This document shows, one piece after another, positions 1 through 5,275 of a DNA stretch of 5,275 nt (its first letter is position 1; each line of letters starts with the position of its first letter). Below the pieces are notes generated by a model. That model ran no database searches. It worked only from the letters and a program-made list of their open reading frames with translations, and was not told the DNA's origin. The translations under genes and the position numbers were made by a program. The stretch comes from Flavobacteriaceae bacterium (lineage in GTDB: Bacteria; Bacteroidota; Bacteroidia; Flavobacteriales; Flavobacteriaceae), in NCBI GenBank assembly GCA_002401105.1, contig NVSD01000068.1, forward strand, positions 142-5,416. The letters are read 5' to 3'.

Positions 1-675
1 GCACTTAGTAACTTTGAAGGTGTGTTAAATCATTTTTCTGAAATAGGCTATAAAGTTCTCATCCCTGAATTACCGATTTTTGAACTTCCTTTGCTAAAAA
101 CCAATGTTAAGAACTTAGCAAAATTTGTAAAAGAATTTATCGAATTCAAGGAATTAGAAGATGTAGTTTTACTAGGGAATTCACTTGGAGGGCATGTTGC
201 TTTGTATTTCGCGAATAACCACCCCGAAATGATGAAAGGAATGGTACTTGCCGGAAGCTCTGGGCTTTACGAAAACTCAATGGGAGATTCATATCCTAAA
301 AGAGGAGATTACGAATACATCAAAGAAAAAACATCAAACGTTTTTTACGACCCAAAAGTAGCCACCAAAGAACTTGTCGACGAAGTGTATGACATGGTGA
401 ACGATCGTAGAAAAGCGATTAAAATTATAGCACTTGCAAAGAGTGCCATCAGACATAATATGTCTAAAGACTTACCAAATATCGAAGTTAAAACATGTCT
501 AATCTGGGGAAAAAACGACATAGTAACACCTCCAGAAGTTGCCGTTGATTTCGAAAAATTATTACCAAACGCACATCTATATTGGATAGATAAATGCGGA
601 CATACTCCAATGATGGAACACGTTGATGAATTTAACGGATTGCTAGAAAATTGGTTTAAAGAACACAATATTTAA
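1..675 (+). CDS. alpha/beta hydrolase fold protein, 5' end missing
   Basis: This is a probable soluble cytoplasmic alpha/beta hydrolase of unknown substrate. The reading frame is open from base 1 (first residues ALSNFEGVLNHF), so the gene begins before the window; the GTG at 22 is an internal valine codon, not the start. There are 224 residues visible. The catalytic triad is readable: nucleophile Ser61 in the elbow GNSLGGH (codon 181-183), Asp173 in WGKNDIVTP (codon 517-519) and His201 in CGHTPMMEH (codon 601-603). Residues of roughly 85-150, between the core strands, form the helical cap that usually sets specificity. About 30 N-terminal residues are probably missing compared with family members of about 255, including the HG oxyanion-hole motif expected just upstream. 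No signal peptide can be judged. It ends 1 base before engB and is probably cotranscribed with it. The fold assignment is secure; an esterase, lipase or C-C hydrolase role cannot be chosen from sequence. Confidence 0.92.
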   Translation, partial: ALSNFEGVLNHFSEIGYKVLIPELPIFELPLLKTNVKNLAKFVKEFIEFKELEDVVLLGNSLGGHVALYFANNHPEMMKGMVLAGSSGLYENSMGDSYPKRGDYEYIKEKTSNVFYDPKVATKELVDEVYDMVNDRRKAIKIIALAKSAIRHNMSKDLPNIEVKTCLIWGKNDIVTPPEVAVDFEKLLPNAHLYWIDKCGHTPMMEHVDEFNGLLENWFKEHNI

Positions 676-676
676 G

Positions 677-1285
677 ATGAAAATTAAAACAGCTAGCTTT
701 ATTATTAGCAATACCGATGTTAACAAATGTCCAAAAAACGATATTCCTGAATATGCATTTATTGGAAGATCTAACGTTGGAAAATCGTCGCTAATTAATA
801 TGATTACCGACCATAGTAAATTGGCTAAAACATCTGGTACACCCGGAAAAACACAGCTAATTAATCATTTTATGATTAATGACCAATGGTTTTTAGTGGA
901 TTTACCAGGATACGGATACGCTAGAGTTTCTAAGAAATTACGATCAGGATTCCAAGGATTTATTAAGGATTATTTTGAGCAACGCCAACAATTAGCCTGT
1001 ACTTTTGTACTGGTAGATTGTAGACATGCACCTCAGAAAATTGACTTAGAATTTATGGAGTACTTAGGCGAAAACGGTATTCCTTTTGCAATTGTTTTTA
1101 CAAAAACAGACAAGATAAAACTTTCTGAATTGAACAAAAATATTGCTTTTTACGAACGTCAAATGACACAAGGAGCTTGGGCAGAAATGCCTAAATGGTT
1201 TGTGAGTTCTGCAAGTACGTCCGAAGGAAAAAAGGAAATATTGAATTATATCGACCAAATAAACGTTGATTTAAGCAAATTATAA
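677..1285 (+). CDS. engB: ribosome biogenesis GTPase EngB (YihA/YsxC)
   Basis: This is a TrmE-Era-EngA-like GTPase which, from work on the family, assists assembly of the large ribosomal subunit and is often essential. All G motifs are present: G1 P-loop GRSNVGKS at residues 30-37, G2 TPGKT at 55-59, G3 DLPG at 75-78 followed by the YGYA typical of EngB, G4 TKTD at 142-145 and G5 SSAS at 177-180. The length of 202 residues is normal for a single-domain EngB; there is no second G domain as in EngA and no KH domain as in Era. The ATG at 677 gives the expected short N-terminal strand (KTASFIISNTDVNKCP) before the P-loop and lies 1 base after the hydrolase stop, so translational coupling is likely. 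No Shine-Dalgarno sequence is seen, which is usual in Bacteroidota. Identification is very secure. Confidence 0.97.
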   Translation: MKIKTASFIISNTDVNKCPKNDIPEYAFIGRSNVGKSSLINMITDHSKLAKTSGTPGKTQLINHFMINDQWFLVDLPGYGYARVSKKLRSGFQGFIKDYFEQRQQLACTFVLVDCRHAPQKIDLEFMEYLGENGIPFAIVFTKTDKIKLSELNKNIAFYERQMTQGAWAEMPKWFVSSASTSEGKKEILNYIDQINVDLSKL

Positions 1286-1287
1286 AA

Positions 1288-1980
1288 ATGGCATCTACTG
1301 TAGATACCCTTGAGGTTTTATACGAAGACAATCACTTAGTAATTGTCAATAAAAAAGCAGGTGATATTGTCCAAGGTGATAAAACCGGAGACACGCCACT
1401 TAGCGATATTGTAAAACTTTATATTAAAAAAAAATACAACAAACCTGGCGACGTTTTTTTAGGCGTCGCTCATCGTTTGGATCGTCCTACTACCGGGGTT
1501 ATTATTTTTGCCCGTACTTCTAAAGCGTTAGAACGATTGAATAAAATGCTCCGAGAGCATGAGATAAAAAAGACCTATTGGGCCTTGGTAAAACAATTGC
1601 CTCCTTTACAAAAAGACACCTTGGTTCATTTTTTAAAAAAGAATCCAAAAAACAATAAATCTACAGCCCATACTTCCGAAATAAACGAAAGTAAACGCGC
1701 AGTACTACATTATAATGTCTTAAAATCACTCAATACCTTTCATTTATTAGAGGTTGACCTAGAGACAGGAAGACATCACCAAATTAGATGTCAACTTTCA
1801 AAAATAGGAAGTCCTATCAAAGGAGATTTAAAATATGGTTTTGCAAGAAGTAATAAGGACGCAAGTATTAGCTTACATGCAAGGCATATTCAATTTATAC
1901 ATCCCGTAAAAAAGGAACCTATTTCTGTAACTGCTCCTTGTCCGAATGACGTTGTTTGGAAAGCTTGCGAGAAGAAATAA
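1288..1980 (+). CDS. RluA-family RNA pseudouridine synthase
   Basis: This enzyme isomerises uridine to pseudouridine in RNA, probably rRNA or tRNA. The signature HRLDRPTTGVIIFARTSKA starts at residue 62, with catalytic Asp65. A second family motif, LETGRHHQIRCQL, lies at 158-170, followed by GSPIKGDLKYG at 174-184. The GRHHQIR form replaces the commoner GRTHQIR. At 230 residues it is a bare catalytic domain: the protein begins almost directly with the first catalytic strand (LEVLYEDNHLVIVNKKAG), leaving no room for the N-terminal S4 RNA-binding domain found in RluC and RluD. It is therefore closer in architecture to RluA or TruC, and I do not assign a symbol because the target base cannot be read from sequence. 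The ATG at 1288 is 2 bases after the engB stop, so it is the third gene of the same unit. Downstream lies the palindromic repeat array. Confidence 0.93.
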   Translation: MASTVDTLEVLYEDNHLVIVNKKAGDIVQGDKTGDTPLSDIVKLYIKKKYNKPGDVFLGVAHRLDRPTTGVIIFARTSKALERLNKMLREHEIKKTYWALVKQLPPLQKDTLVHFLKKNPKNNKSTAHTSEINESKRAVLHYNVLKSLNTFHLLEVDLETGRHHQIRCQLSKIGSPIKGDLKYGFARSNKDASISLHARHIQFIHPVKKEPISVTAPCPNDVVWKACEKK

Positions 1981-2025
1981 TCTTGTAACGACTTTATCTT
2001 CATATTTAACTACTTCTGAAATCAT

Positions 2026-2118
2026 GTCATTGCGAAGCCTTTTTAGGCTGTGGCAATCTAATTGAAACATTACCGACAAGCAGGAACAGATTACCACGTC
2101 GTTACTCCTCGTAATGTC
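2026..2118. repeat. palindromic repeat copy 1
   Basis: This copy shows the clearest fold. The outer stem pairs 2026-2035 (GTCATTGCGA) with 2109-2118 (TCGTAATGTC): 8 Watson-Crick pairs, one G-U and one mismatch, because the right end reads GTC where copies 2 and 3 read GAC. The inner stem pairs 2050-2059 (GTGGCAATCT) with 2088-2097 (AGATTACCAC), 9 of 10 positions. On the 5' side between the two stems sits a small hairpin, AGCCT at 2036-2040 and AGGCT at 2045-2049, with a TTTT loop. Together these predict a forked, three-armed structure in RNA or single-stranded DNA. Confidence 0.8.
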
Positions 2119-2136
2119 TACACATCATGAAACCCT

Positions 2137-2229
2137 GTCATTGCGAAGCCTTTTTAGGCCGAGGCAATCTAGTTGAAACATTACTGATAAGCAGGAACAA
2201 ATTACCACGTCGTTCCTCCCCGTAATGAC
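2137..2229. repeat. palindromic repeat copy 2
   Basis: This copy matches copy 1 at 84 of 93 bases. The outer stem is kept (2137-2146 with 2220-2229, 8 Watson-Crick pairs plus one G-U). The side hairpin at 2147-2160 keeps only GCCT/AGGC after a T-to-C change in its 3' arm. The inner stem is weaker than in copy 1, since the right arm has become AAATTACCAC. The copy is followed by the same 18-bp spacer as copy 1. Confidence 0.8.
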
Positions 2230-2247
2230 TACACATCATGAAACCCT

Positions 2248-2339
2248 GTCATTGCGAAGCCTTTTTACGCTGTGAAAATCTAGTTGAAACACTCCGGTAA
2301 TCAAGAATAGATTACCGCGTCGTTCCTTCTTGTAATGAC
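2248..2339. repeat. palindromic repeat copy 3, diverged
   Basis: This is the most diverged copy, with one base deleted in the loop region. The outer stem is intact (2248-2257 with 2330-2339, 8 Watson-Crick pairs and 2 G-U). The side hairpin at 2258-2271 is interrupted by a central mismatch (TTTTTACGCT where copy 1 has TTTTTAGGCT). The left inner arm is damaged (GTGAAAATCT instead of GTGGCAATCT), while a new perfect local hairpin has appeared at 2295-2317. The standard 18-bp spacer does not follow it; only a loose likeness (CAGAATCAT) remains. Confidence 0.78.
2295..2317. repeat. perfect 8-bp hairpin inside repeat copy 3
   Basis: CGGTAATC at 2295-2302 and GATTACCG at 2310-2317 are exact reverse complements with a 7-base loop (AAGAATA). 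The corresponding stretch of copies 1 and 2 lacks the left arm, so the hairpin is specific to copy 3. It uses the right inner-stem arm of the ancestral fold. No T-run follows it on either strand, so it is not a standard intrinsic terminator. Confidence 0.7.
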
Positions 2340-2371
2340 CAGAATCATAAAAAAAGGAACGAAGATGTAAT
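2311..2371. repeat. inverted repeat joining copy 3 to the right flank
   Basis: The arm at 2311-2328 (ATTACCGCGTCGTTCCTT) is complementary at 15 of 18 positions to 2354-2371 (AAGGAACGAAGATGTAAT), with 25 bases between. The right arm is therefore an inverted fragment of the repeat's 3' half. It lies 17 bases beyond the argH stop and would fold in the argH 3' untranslated RNA, competing with the hairpin at 2295-2317. Whether it is a remnant of an inverted copy or a selected structure is unknown. Confidence 0.55.
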
Positions 2372-2378
2372 ACTAACT

Positions 2379-2398
2379 AAAAAAAAGTTTAAAACTTT
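2379..2398 (-). terminator. weak AT-rich terminator candidate at the argH 3' end
   Basis: On the minus strand AAAGTTT (2398-2392) and AAACTTT (2390-2384) are inverted repeats around a single base, and the second arm runs into a total of eight T residues (2386-2379). The structure overlaps the argH stop codon at 2389-2391. The stem has only one G-C pair and about six usable pairs, so it is much weaker than a typical intrinsic terminator. The T-tract may matter more than the stem, with the structured repeats downstream acting as a barrier. Confidence 0.25.
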
Positions 2399-3675
2399 AA
2401 AGCGCCCTCCATTTTCCCTTTAATCTCTTTTAAACACAAGTTACCAATACTCCCTTCATGGGTATGATTCACTGTTTTATCTGGATTAAAATTACCGTCT
2501 TGTATTTCTTTACCAACAATTTTATAAGCATCTCTAAAAGGAACTCCTTGTTGTACTAATATATTTACAGCCTCTACACTAAATAAATATGTATACTTAT
2601 CATCCTCTAGGATTGTCTTGTTAACTTGTACATTTTCTAAGGAATAATGTAACATTTCCAAACAGGATTTAAGGGTAGAAAAATTTGGAATCAAACTCTC
2701 TTTTAACAATTGTAAATCCCTGTGATAGCCACTTGGTAAATTATTAGAAATCAATGTCATTTCGTACGGCATGGCCTGTAACTTATTACACTTCCCTCTG
2801 ATTAATTCAAAAACATCTGGATTTTTTTTGTGTGGCATAATGCTAGACCCCGTAGTTAATTCGTCTGGAAAAGCAATAAAACTAAAATTCTGACTCATAT
2901 ACAAACAGATATCCATACTCATTTTAGACAAGGTTGCCGCCACACTACTAATAGCAAACGAAATAGATTTCTCCAGTTTCCCACGTCCCATTTGAGCGGC
3001 TACCGAATTGAATTTTAAGGTCTCGAAACCTAATAATTCAGTAGTCATGGTTCTATTAATCGCAAAAGAACTTCCATAGCCAGCAGCTGAGCCTAAGGGA
3101 TTTTGATCCGCTACTTTAATCGCTGCATTTATAAAATACATATCATCTATCAAGCTCTCCGCATAGGCAGAAAACCACATCCCAAAAGAAGATGGCATGG
3201 CAATTTGCAAGTGCGTATACCCTGGTAACAGCACCTTTTTATATTGTTCCGCTAAGGACATCAACAAGTCGAACAAGGCTTTTACATCGGCTTTAATTTC
3301 GATTAGTTTATCCTTAGAATACAACTGAACATCTACTAAAACTTGATCATTTCTAGATCGTGCTGTATGAATTTTCTTACCTGCATCTCCAAGTTTTTCA
3401 GTTAATAAATATTCAATTTTTGAATGCACATCTTCAAAGGTGTCTTCTATTGTAAAAGTCCCTTCCTCCACTGTTTTTCCAATATTCTCCAATTCTTGAA
3501 CTAGCGCCTTACATTCATCTCCCGTCAAAACACCAATACTTGCCAACATTTTTGCATGCGCAATATTTCCTATCACATCGTATTTAGCCAATTCTAAATC
3601 TAATTCTCTATCATTACCAACGGTAAAAATATCTATCTTTTTATCTGTTGAAAATCCTTTATCCCAAAGTTTCAT
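2389..3675 (-). CDS. argH: argininosuccinate lyase ArgH
   Basis: ArgH cleaves argininosuccinate to arginine and fumarate, the last step of arginine synthesis, in the cytoplasm as a homotetramer. It belongs to the fumarase/aspartase superfamily. Visible motifs are FEDVHSKIE at residues 80-88, TARSRNDQV at 104-112, PGYTHLQIAMP at 151-161 with the active-site His155, and the superfamily signature GSSIMPHKKNPD at 276-287, whose mobile loop carries the catalytic serine (Ser277 or Ser278). The length of 428 residues is about 30 shorter than the E. coli enzyme, mostly at the C-terminus, which I believe is normal in Bacteroidota; the MPHKKNP form instead of MPQKKNP also fits. The ATG at 3675 gives the usual short N-terminal start (MKLWDKGF). 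It follows argE with a 42-base gap, the loosest join in this operon; I see no convincing promoter or Shine-Dalgarno sequence there. The gene ends at the convergent repeat region. Confidence 0.96.
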   Translation of the reverse strand: MKLWDKGFSTDKKIDIFTVGNDRELDLELAKYDVIGNIAHAKMLASIGVLTGDECKALVQELENIGKTVEEGTFTIEDTFEDVHSKIEYLLTEKLGDAGKKIHTARSRNDQVLVDVQLYSKDKLIEIKADVKALFDLLMSLAEQYKKVLLPGYTHLQIAMPSSFGMWFSAYAESLIDDMYFINAAIKVADQNPLGSAAGYGSSFAINRTMTTELLGFETLKFNSVAAQMGRGKLEKSISFAISSVAATLSKMSMDICLYMSQNFSFIAFPDELTTGSSIMPHKKNPDVFELIRGKCNKLQAMPYEMTLISNNLPSGYHRDLQLLKESLIPNFSTLKSCLEMLHYSLENVQVNKTILEDDKYTYLFSVEAVNILVQQGVPFRDAYKIVGKEIQDGNFNPDKTVNHTHEGSIGNLCLKEIKGKMEGALKF

Positions 3676-3717
3676 TGCTATAATTTTAATGTTATTATTT
3701 CGTATGTTATAATATGA

Positions 3718-4776
3718 TTACAAGATCACATCATTCAGTAATTTTATATATATTTCAATCCCTTCCTCTATCTCTTCTAAAAAGATAAACTCATTTGCAG
3801 CATGTGACCGTAATGTATCACCTGGCCCCATCTTCACGGATGGACAACTTAAACATGCCTGATCAGACAAAGTAGCAGAACCATAAGTTGTCAATCCCAA
3901 TTTTACTCCTGCCTTTATAATTGGATGCTCCAGAGGTATCGCCGAAGAATTATGTCGCGTAGAACGCGCCTGAATATCACACACTGTATTTTTTTGAATA
4001 ATTTCTAGTACTTCCTGATTGTTATAGGCATCCGTAACACGCACGTCCACCACAAAGGAAGTTTCGGCAGGAATCACATTATGTTGGCTCCCTGCATTTA
4101 TCTGAGTTACGGTCATTTTAACAGCTCCCAATACTTCAGATTTTTTCGAAAATTGATATTCTTTAATCCAGGTAATATCTTCCATGGCTTGATAAATGGA
4201 ATTGATTCCCAAGCCATGTGCTGCATGTCCTGGCTCACCAATGGACTTCCCATCTAGTACCAATAGTCCTTTTTCTGCCACAGCCATTTGCATTTTTGTA
4301 GGCTCCCCAACAATCGCCACTTCAAATATAGGAAGCTCCTTTAAAATACCCCTTAAACTATTTTCTCCAGAAGTTTCTTCCTCTGCAGAAGCAACCAATA
4401 ACAAGTTATATTTTAAATTTTCCTGTTGATAAAAATGAGCAAATATTGCCATCAAAGACACCAAGCAACCACCGGCATCATTACTTCCTAATCCAAATAA
4501 CTTTCCGTCTTTTTCAAAAGCATCCAACGGGTCATTTGTATATCCTTTGTTTGGTTTTACGGTATCGTGATGTGAGTTTAACAGTAAGGTAGGCTTGGAG
4601 GCATCATAGTATTTATTCACTGCCCAAATGTTATTTTTTATAGACTGAAAAGCAATATCACGGTCAGAAAACCACTGAGAAATCACTAAGGCAGTTCGTT
4701 GTTCCTCTCCTGAAAAAGATTGAGTTTTTATCAGTTTTTTCAATAAATCTATCGCCTCCTTTTTTAAGCTCATCAT
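3718..4776 (-). CDS. argE: M20-family N-acyl-ornithine/citrulline deacylase (ArgE type)
   Basis: This is a zinc metallohydrolase that removes the N-acyl group from an arginine-pathway intermediate. Family M20 residues are readable: SHHDTV at 68-73 (metal ligand His69, Asp71), GSNDAGG at 97-103 (bridging Asp100), AEEETSG at 131-137 (probable catalytic base Glu133 and ligand Glu134), GEPT at 157-160, and GPGDTLRSHAANEF at 317-330 (C-terminal ligand His325). The dimerisation (lid) domain lies at about 165-280 and contains PGHAAHG. The length of 352 residues is normal to slightly short. The ATG at 4776 is followed by a second ATG; either could start the protein, and the first is 1 base from the argB stop. 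The position between argB and argH supports the arginine role over DapE or a general peptidase. Which acyl group (acetyl or succinyl) and whether the substrate is ornithine or citrulline cannot be read here. In Bacteroidota, acyl-citrulline is plausible because carbamoylation often precedes deacylation. Confidence 0.9.
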   Translation of the reverse strand: MMSLKKEAIDLLKKLIKTQSFSGEEQRTALVISQWFSDRDIAFQSIKNNIWAVNKYYDASKPTLLLNSHHDTVKPNKGYTNDPLDAFEKDGKLFGLGSNDAGGCLVSLMAIFAHFYQQENLKYNLLLVASAEEETSGENSLRGILKELPIFEVAIVGEPTKMQMAVAEKGLLVLDGKSIGEPGHAAHGLGINSIYQAMEDITWIKEYQFSKKSEVLGAVKMTVTQINAGSQHNVIPAETSFVVDVRVTDAYNNQEVLEIIQKNTVCDIQARSTRHNSSAIPLEHPIIKAGVKLGLTTYGSATLSDQACLSCPSVKMGPGDTLRSHAANEFIFLEEIEEGIEIYIKLLNDVIL

Positions 4777-4777
4777 C

Positions 4778-5275
4778 TTATAATTTTATTTTAGTACACA
4801 AACCATCGCTTGTAGTAATCATACTCGAGTTCCCAATTTTTATTAGGGAGACTCCTTTTTGCAATGCATAAAAACAATTTTCTAATTTCGGCAACATCCC
4901 ATCCGAGATTACTCCTTGCTTCACAAAATTTGCATACGTATTAGTCGTTAATTCTGTAATTACTGAATCTAATTTTTTAATATCGGTTAACACGCCTTTT
5001 AACTCAAAACAATACATCAATTCAACATCAAACTCAGCGCTCATTGCAATCGCTATTTCACTCGCAATGGTATCCGCATTGGTATTGAGAATTTGACCTT
5101 TTCCATCGTGTGTTAAGGCACAGAAAACAGGAATAAACCCGGCCAAAATTAAGGCAGAAATATTGTTGGAATTCACTTTTTTAACATCTCCAACATACCC
5201 ATAATCAATGGTTTTAATAGGTCGTTTTTCTGCTTCTATAGTATTTCCATCCGCTCCTGTTAAGCCAATAGCATT
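4778..5275 (-). CDS. argB: acetylglutamate kinase ArgB, N-terminus missing
   Basis: ArgB phosphorylates the gamma-carboxylate of N-acetylglutamate (N-succinylglutamate in some Bacteroidota), the second step of arginine synthesis; it belongs to the amino acid kinase family. The frame is open to the window edge, giving 165 residues. The first are NAIGLTGADGN, then TIDYGYVGDVKKVN, both typical of the middle of ArgB, so about 95 N-terminal residues, including the glycine-rich nucleotide-binding start, lie outside. The GTG at 5176 is an internal valine codon, not a start. Further motifs are NTNADTIASEIA (its Asp, visible residue 68, matches the conserved catalytic-site Asp) and SDGMLPKLENCFYALQKGV (Lys at visible residue 130, matching the conserved lysine of GGMxPK). 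The stop is 1 base before argE, so the two are almost certainly cotranscribed and coupled. No arginine-feedback N-terminal helix can be judged. Confidence 0.94.
   Translation of the reverse strand, partial: NAIGLTGADGNTIEAEKRPIKTIDYGYVGDVKKVNSNNISALILAGFIPVFCALTHDGKGQILNTNADTIASEIAIAMSAEFDVELMYCFELKGVLTDIKKLDSVITELTTNTYANFVKQGVISDGMLPKLENCFYALQKGVSLIKIGNSSMITTSDGLCTKIKL

Larger units (their letters stand above)
2026..2339. repeat. tandem array of three palindromic repeat units, period 111 bp
   Basis: Three copies of one element begin at 2026, 2137 and 2248, exactly 111 bases apart. Each is 92-93 bp, begins GTCATTGCGAAGCC and ends near GTAATGAC. Copies are separated by 18-bp spacers (2119-2136 and 2230-2247) that are identical to each other (TACACATCATGAAACCCT). 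By my alignment copies 1 and 2 agree at 84 of 93 bases; copy 3 is more diverged and one base shorter. The identical spacers and fixed period indicate tandem duplication of a 111-bp unit, not separate insertions. The end sequence, GTCATTGCGA paired with a near-complementary CGTAATGAC, resembles palindromic REP-like repeats that I recall as dispersed in many bacterial genomes including flavobacteria; that link is from memory and not checked. A role as a transcript 3'-end structure between the two converging operons is inference. Confidence 0.9.
1981..2388. other. non-coding convergent intergenic region
   Basis: These 408 bases separate the stop codons of two converging genes, the pseudouridine synthase (+) and argH (-). 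I see no credible gene. Most of the region (2026-2339) is three tandem palindromic repeats. The left flank (1981-2025) holds only a possible remnant of a repeat end: TCTTGTAACGAC at 1981-1992 matches the right end of copy 3 at 11 of 12 bases. The right flank (2340-2388) holds an inverted partial arm (2354-2371) and an A-tract (2379-2386) that reads as a U-tract on the argH transcript. No promoter-like element was recognised; both flanking operons end here. Confidence 0.85.

Noticed and set aside
22..24. GTG as the start of the alpha/beta hydrolase
   Set aside because: The frame is open upstream to base 1 and encodes ALSNFEG, which fits the conserved N-terminal part of the family; the true start is outside the window.
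345..668. Minus-strand reading frame of 107 codons inside the hydrolase
   Set aside because: The opposite strand carries conserved hydrolase motifs, including the catalytic Asp and His; the frame is a shadow.
1064..1258. Minus-strand 64-codon reading frame inside engB
   Set aside because: It lies opposite the G4 and G5 motifs of EngB and looks like a shadow with low-complexity, Cys/Phe-rich content.
1873..2097. 74-codon minus-strand reading frame over the 3' end of the synthase and repeat copy 1
   Set aside because: It is antisense to a well-supported gene and runs into palindromic non-coding sequence; it does not continue in the same form through the other copies and matches no family I recognise.
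2026..2339. Regularly spaced repeats as a CRISPR array
   Set aside because: The repeated unit is about 93 bp, the spacers are identical to each other and only 18 bp, the copies diverge, and no cas gene is present.
3676..3717. Separate promoter or attenuator between argE and argH
   Set aside because: The 42-base AT-rich gap shows no clear Bacteroidota promoter (TTTG with TAnnTTTG) and no stable hairpin; argH most simply shares the argB-argE transcript.
4196..4429. Plus-strand 77-codon reading frame inside argE
   Set aside because: It is antisense to the catalytic core of the M20 enzyme and has no recognisable motif.
5174..5176. GTG as the start of ArgB
   Set aside because: The 33 codons upstream to the window edge encode conserved ArgB sequence (GLTGADGN, DYGYVGDV), so this is an internal valine.

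Overview
The window looks like chromosomal DNA from a member of the Bacteroidota, most likely the class Flavobacteriia. The evidence is low GC content, A-rich gene starts without clear Shine-Dalgarno sequences, and proteins of flavobacterial style (a short 428-residue ArgH with MPHKKNP, an M20-type ArgE, and an S4-less RluA-family synthase with HRLDRPTTG). No species can be named from sequence alone. The genes are ordinary housekeeping genes. I found no phage, plasmid, CRISPR, toxin-antitoxin or defence genes.

Layout. Positions 1-1980 (+ strand) hold three closely packed genes: the 3' part of an alpha/beta hydrolase, the ribosome-assembly GTPase engB, and an RluA-family pseudouridine synthase, with gaps of 1 and 2 bases. 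Positions 1981-2388 are a non-coding convergent junction. It contains three tandem copies of an imperfectly palindromic element of about 93 bp, in an exact 111-bp register with identical 18-bp spacers. Positions 2389-5275 (- strand) hold three arginine-biosynthesis genes transcribed in the order argB (5' end cut by the window), argE, argH.

How the genes work together. EngB and the pseudouridine synthase both plausibly serve ribosome or RNA maturation; the hydrolase is of unknown substrate and may only share the transcript. ArgB phosphorylates the N-acylated glutamate, ArgE removes the acyl group from a later intermediate, and ArgH makes arginine from argininosuccinate. In Bacteroidota the acyl group and the step at which it is removed may differ from E. 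coli (acyl-citrulline rather than acetylornithine), and the genes that would settle this lie outside the window.

The part most worth a second look is the repeat array between the two converging operons. Its third copy has lost one inner stem arm and has a new perfect 8-bp hairpin using the other arm. Beyond that, I do not see a previously undescribed system here.
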